A DNA stretch of 17,021 bases from an uncultured Oscillospiraceae bacterium (GTDB lineage Bacteria > Bacillota > Clostridia > Oscillospirales > Acutalibacteraceae), in assembly GCA_902495835.1 (NCBI GenBank), contig CABUYS010000021.1, positions 1 through 17,021 on the forward strand. The letters run 5' to 3'. Both the position numbers and the translations under genes were made by a program. Below are positions 16,311 through 17,021 of this stretch, in pieces (positions within the stretch are counted from its first letter, which is position 1; the number at the start of each line of letters is the position of its first letter). Below the pieces are notes generated by a model. That model searched no databases, was not told where the DNA came from, and saw only the letters and a list, made by a program, of their open reading frames with translations.

Positions 16311-16979
16311 TCAGATTTTCGTATCTAATGTAGATAATAAATCTACATTATCGTATTCCGCTTGAGTATATGCTCTTACCACTGAACTACTGTTTTCTGA
16401 CATTTCACTAATATACTCATCTCTATCTTTGCGTTTCTCACGCAATTCTTCCAAATATTCTTCATCTCTTTTTCGTTTCTCACGCATTTTCTCTAAGTAT
16501 TCTTCTTGCTCACGTTTTTTGTCCCGTCTACTTTTTGCTGCTTTTTGTTGATTTTGTGTACTCAATACATCTGAACTTTTATTTGACGAATTAGCTGTTC
16601 TCATACCACCACATGAAGATTGCCGATTTCCATTAGCATCATATGTAACTGTCCTGCCTCCCAACTCTACACCGTCACGCTTTGCAAAAGAATATACTTG
16701 TGAATTTGCTGCAACCTCTCCGGATAAATTCCATTCTATTTCTTTTGCGAATTCCGGATCATTAGCCATTTTTTTCAAACAGTCATAAGAAAGATTTACG
16801 ACCACTTTATTGGAATTGCAAGGCACAACACCGCCGTTGGTATTAAAACTTATTTGCGGAAACTTTTTACATAATTTTTCATAATATTCTTCCACACTAT
16901 TAGAATTGTGTTTTGTGTCACATAAGGGTGCGGGTAATAAGGCGCACTTGCAGCCTGTTACGCATTTCCTCGTCCACAT
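16311..16979 (-). CDS. DUF6033-like protein, probably 5'-truncated, with charged coiled-coil tail
   Basis: The core (VEEYYEKLCKKFPQISF, then LSYDCLKKMANDPEFAKEIE, then GVELGGRTVTYDANG) resembles DUF6033-type proteins of clostridial islands, which have no known function. The C-terminal third is a highly charged helix containing a near-perfect tandem 14-residue repeat (EYLEKMREKRKRDE, EYLEELREKRKDRD; bases 16419-16502). The frame is open back to an ATG at 16979, but that start has no ribosome binding site and its first 20-odd residues (MWTRKCVTGCKCALLP) overlap another gene's end in a different frame. Family members normally carry about 30 more N-terminal residues of their own, so the true start appears lost near 16910-16920. 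It heads the minus-strand cluster but may no longer be expressed. Confidence 0.6.
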   Translation of the reverse strand: MWTRKCVTGCKCALLPAPLCDTKHNSNSVEEYYEKLCKKFPQISFNTNGGVVPCNSNKVVVNLSYDCLKKMANDPEFAKEIEWNLSGEVAANSQVYSFAKRDGVELGGRTVTYDANGNRQSSCGGMRTANSSNKSSDVLSTQNQQKAAKSRRDKKREQEEYLEKMREKRKRDEEYLEELREKRKDRDEYISEMSENSSSVVRAYTQAEYDNVDLLSTLDTKI

Positions 16980-17021
16980 AGGAATAGGTATTGCCCGCGT
17001 CGTCTTTCAGCGTGCGGGTAC
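16918..17021 (-). CDS. C-terminal fragment of an unidentified GC-rich gene (partial)
   Basis: A minus-strand frame enters from the right edge and stops at TGA (16920-16918), giving 33 residues including LKDDAGNTYSYVDEEMRNRL. The codon choice and about 54% GC (55 of bases 16921-17021) differ sharply from the AT-rich cluster next to it, so this segment has a different origin. No family is recognised from so short a tail. It ends exactly where the DUF6033-like sequence begins to look normal. Confidence 0.5.
   Translation of the reverse strand, partial: TRTLKDDAGNTYSYVDEEMRNRLQVRLITRTLM

Noticed and set aside
1..17021. CRISPR array or tRNA/rRNA genes
   Set aside because: No regularly spaced direct repeats of 24-40 bp and no tRNA-like cloverleaf were seen on either strand.

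Overview
The window comes from a low-GC, Gram-positive (Firmicutes) genome, most likely an anaerobic member of the Clostridia or Tissierellia. This rests on RpoB and RpoC of the short Firmicutes type, strong AGGAGG-type ribosome binding sites with some GTG and TTG starts, a Clostridia-like TyrRS, and a right-hand segment of clostridial mobile-island genes. No species can be named from the sequence alone.

Left part (1-8.9 kb, housekeeping). rpoB and rpoC lie on the minus strand; rpoC runs off the left edge with only its extreme C-terminus missing. The pair starts its own transcription unit with a near-consensus promoter and a leader of about 217 nt, rather than following rplJ-rplL as is usual. 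It diverges from tyrS (tyrosyl-tRNA synthetase). The candidate -10 boxes of the two units abut.

Middle part (8.9-12.2 kb, accessory). Downstream of tyrS is a gene-free 490-bp stretch with two strong hairpins and a compact, foldable segment, possibly a decayed IS200/IS605-type element. Next, on the minus strand, is the most unusual gene of the window: a 741-residue protein joining a Nif11-type leader with a double-glycine motif, hydrophobic segments, a Clp-like AAA+ module with an altered Walker B, and a tandemly duplicated C-terminal domain. Diverging from it is a 43-codon gene for a tiny membrane protein with 12 cysteines, followed by a perfect terminator. Whether the two work together is unproven.

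Right part (12.2-17 kb). An RlmD/RumA-type 23S rRNA uracil methyltransferase and a small nucleoside 2-deoxyribosyltransferase-like protein (TTG start) come first. They are followed by a segment resembling clostridial genomic-island cargo: a Cys-rich hypothetical protein, a DUF6061-like protein, and a three-gene minus-strand cluster that includes a DUF6033-like protein. The 5' end of that DUF6033-like gene runs into a GC-rich tail of another gene near 16.92 kb, which looks like a recombination junction.

Gene-poor stretches: 7319-7657 (divergent promoters and rpoBC leader), 8882-9372 (hairpins, possible IS relic, terminator), 11899-12202 (two terminators in AT-rich DNA), 14068-14379 (two terminators), 14818-15132 (paired 12-bp-period repeats). 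No tRNA, rRNA or CRISPR array was seen.
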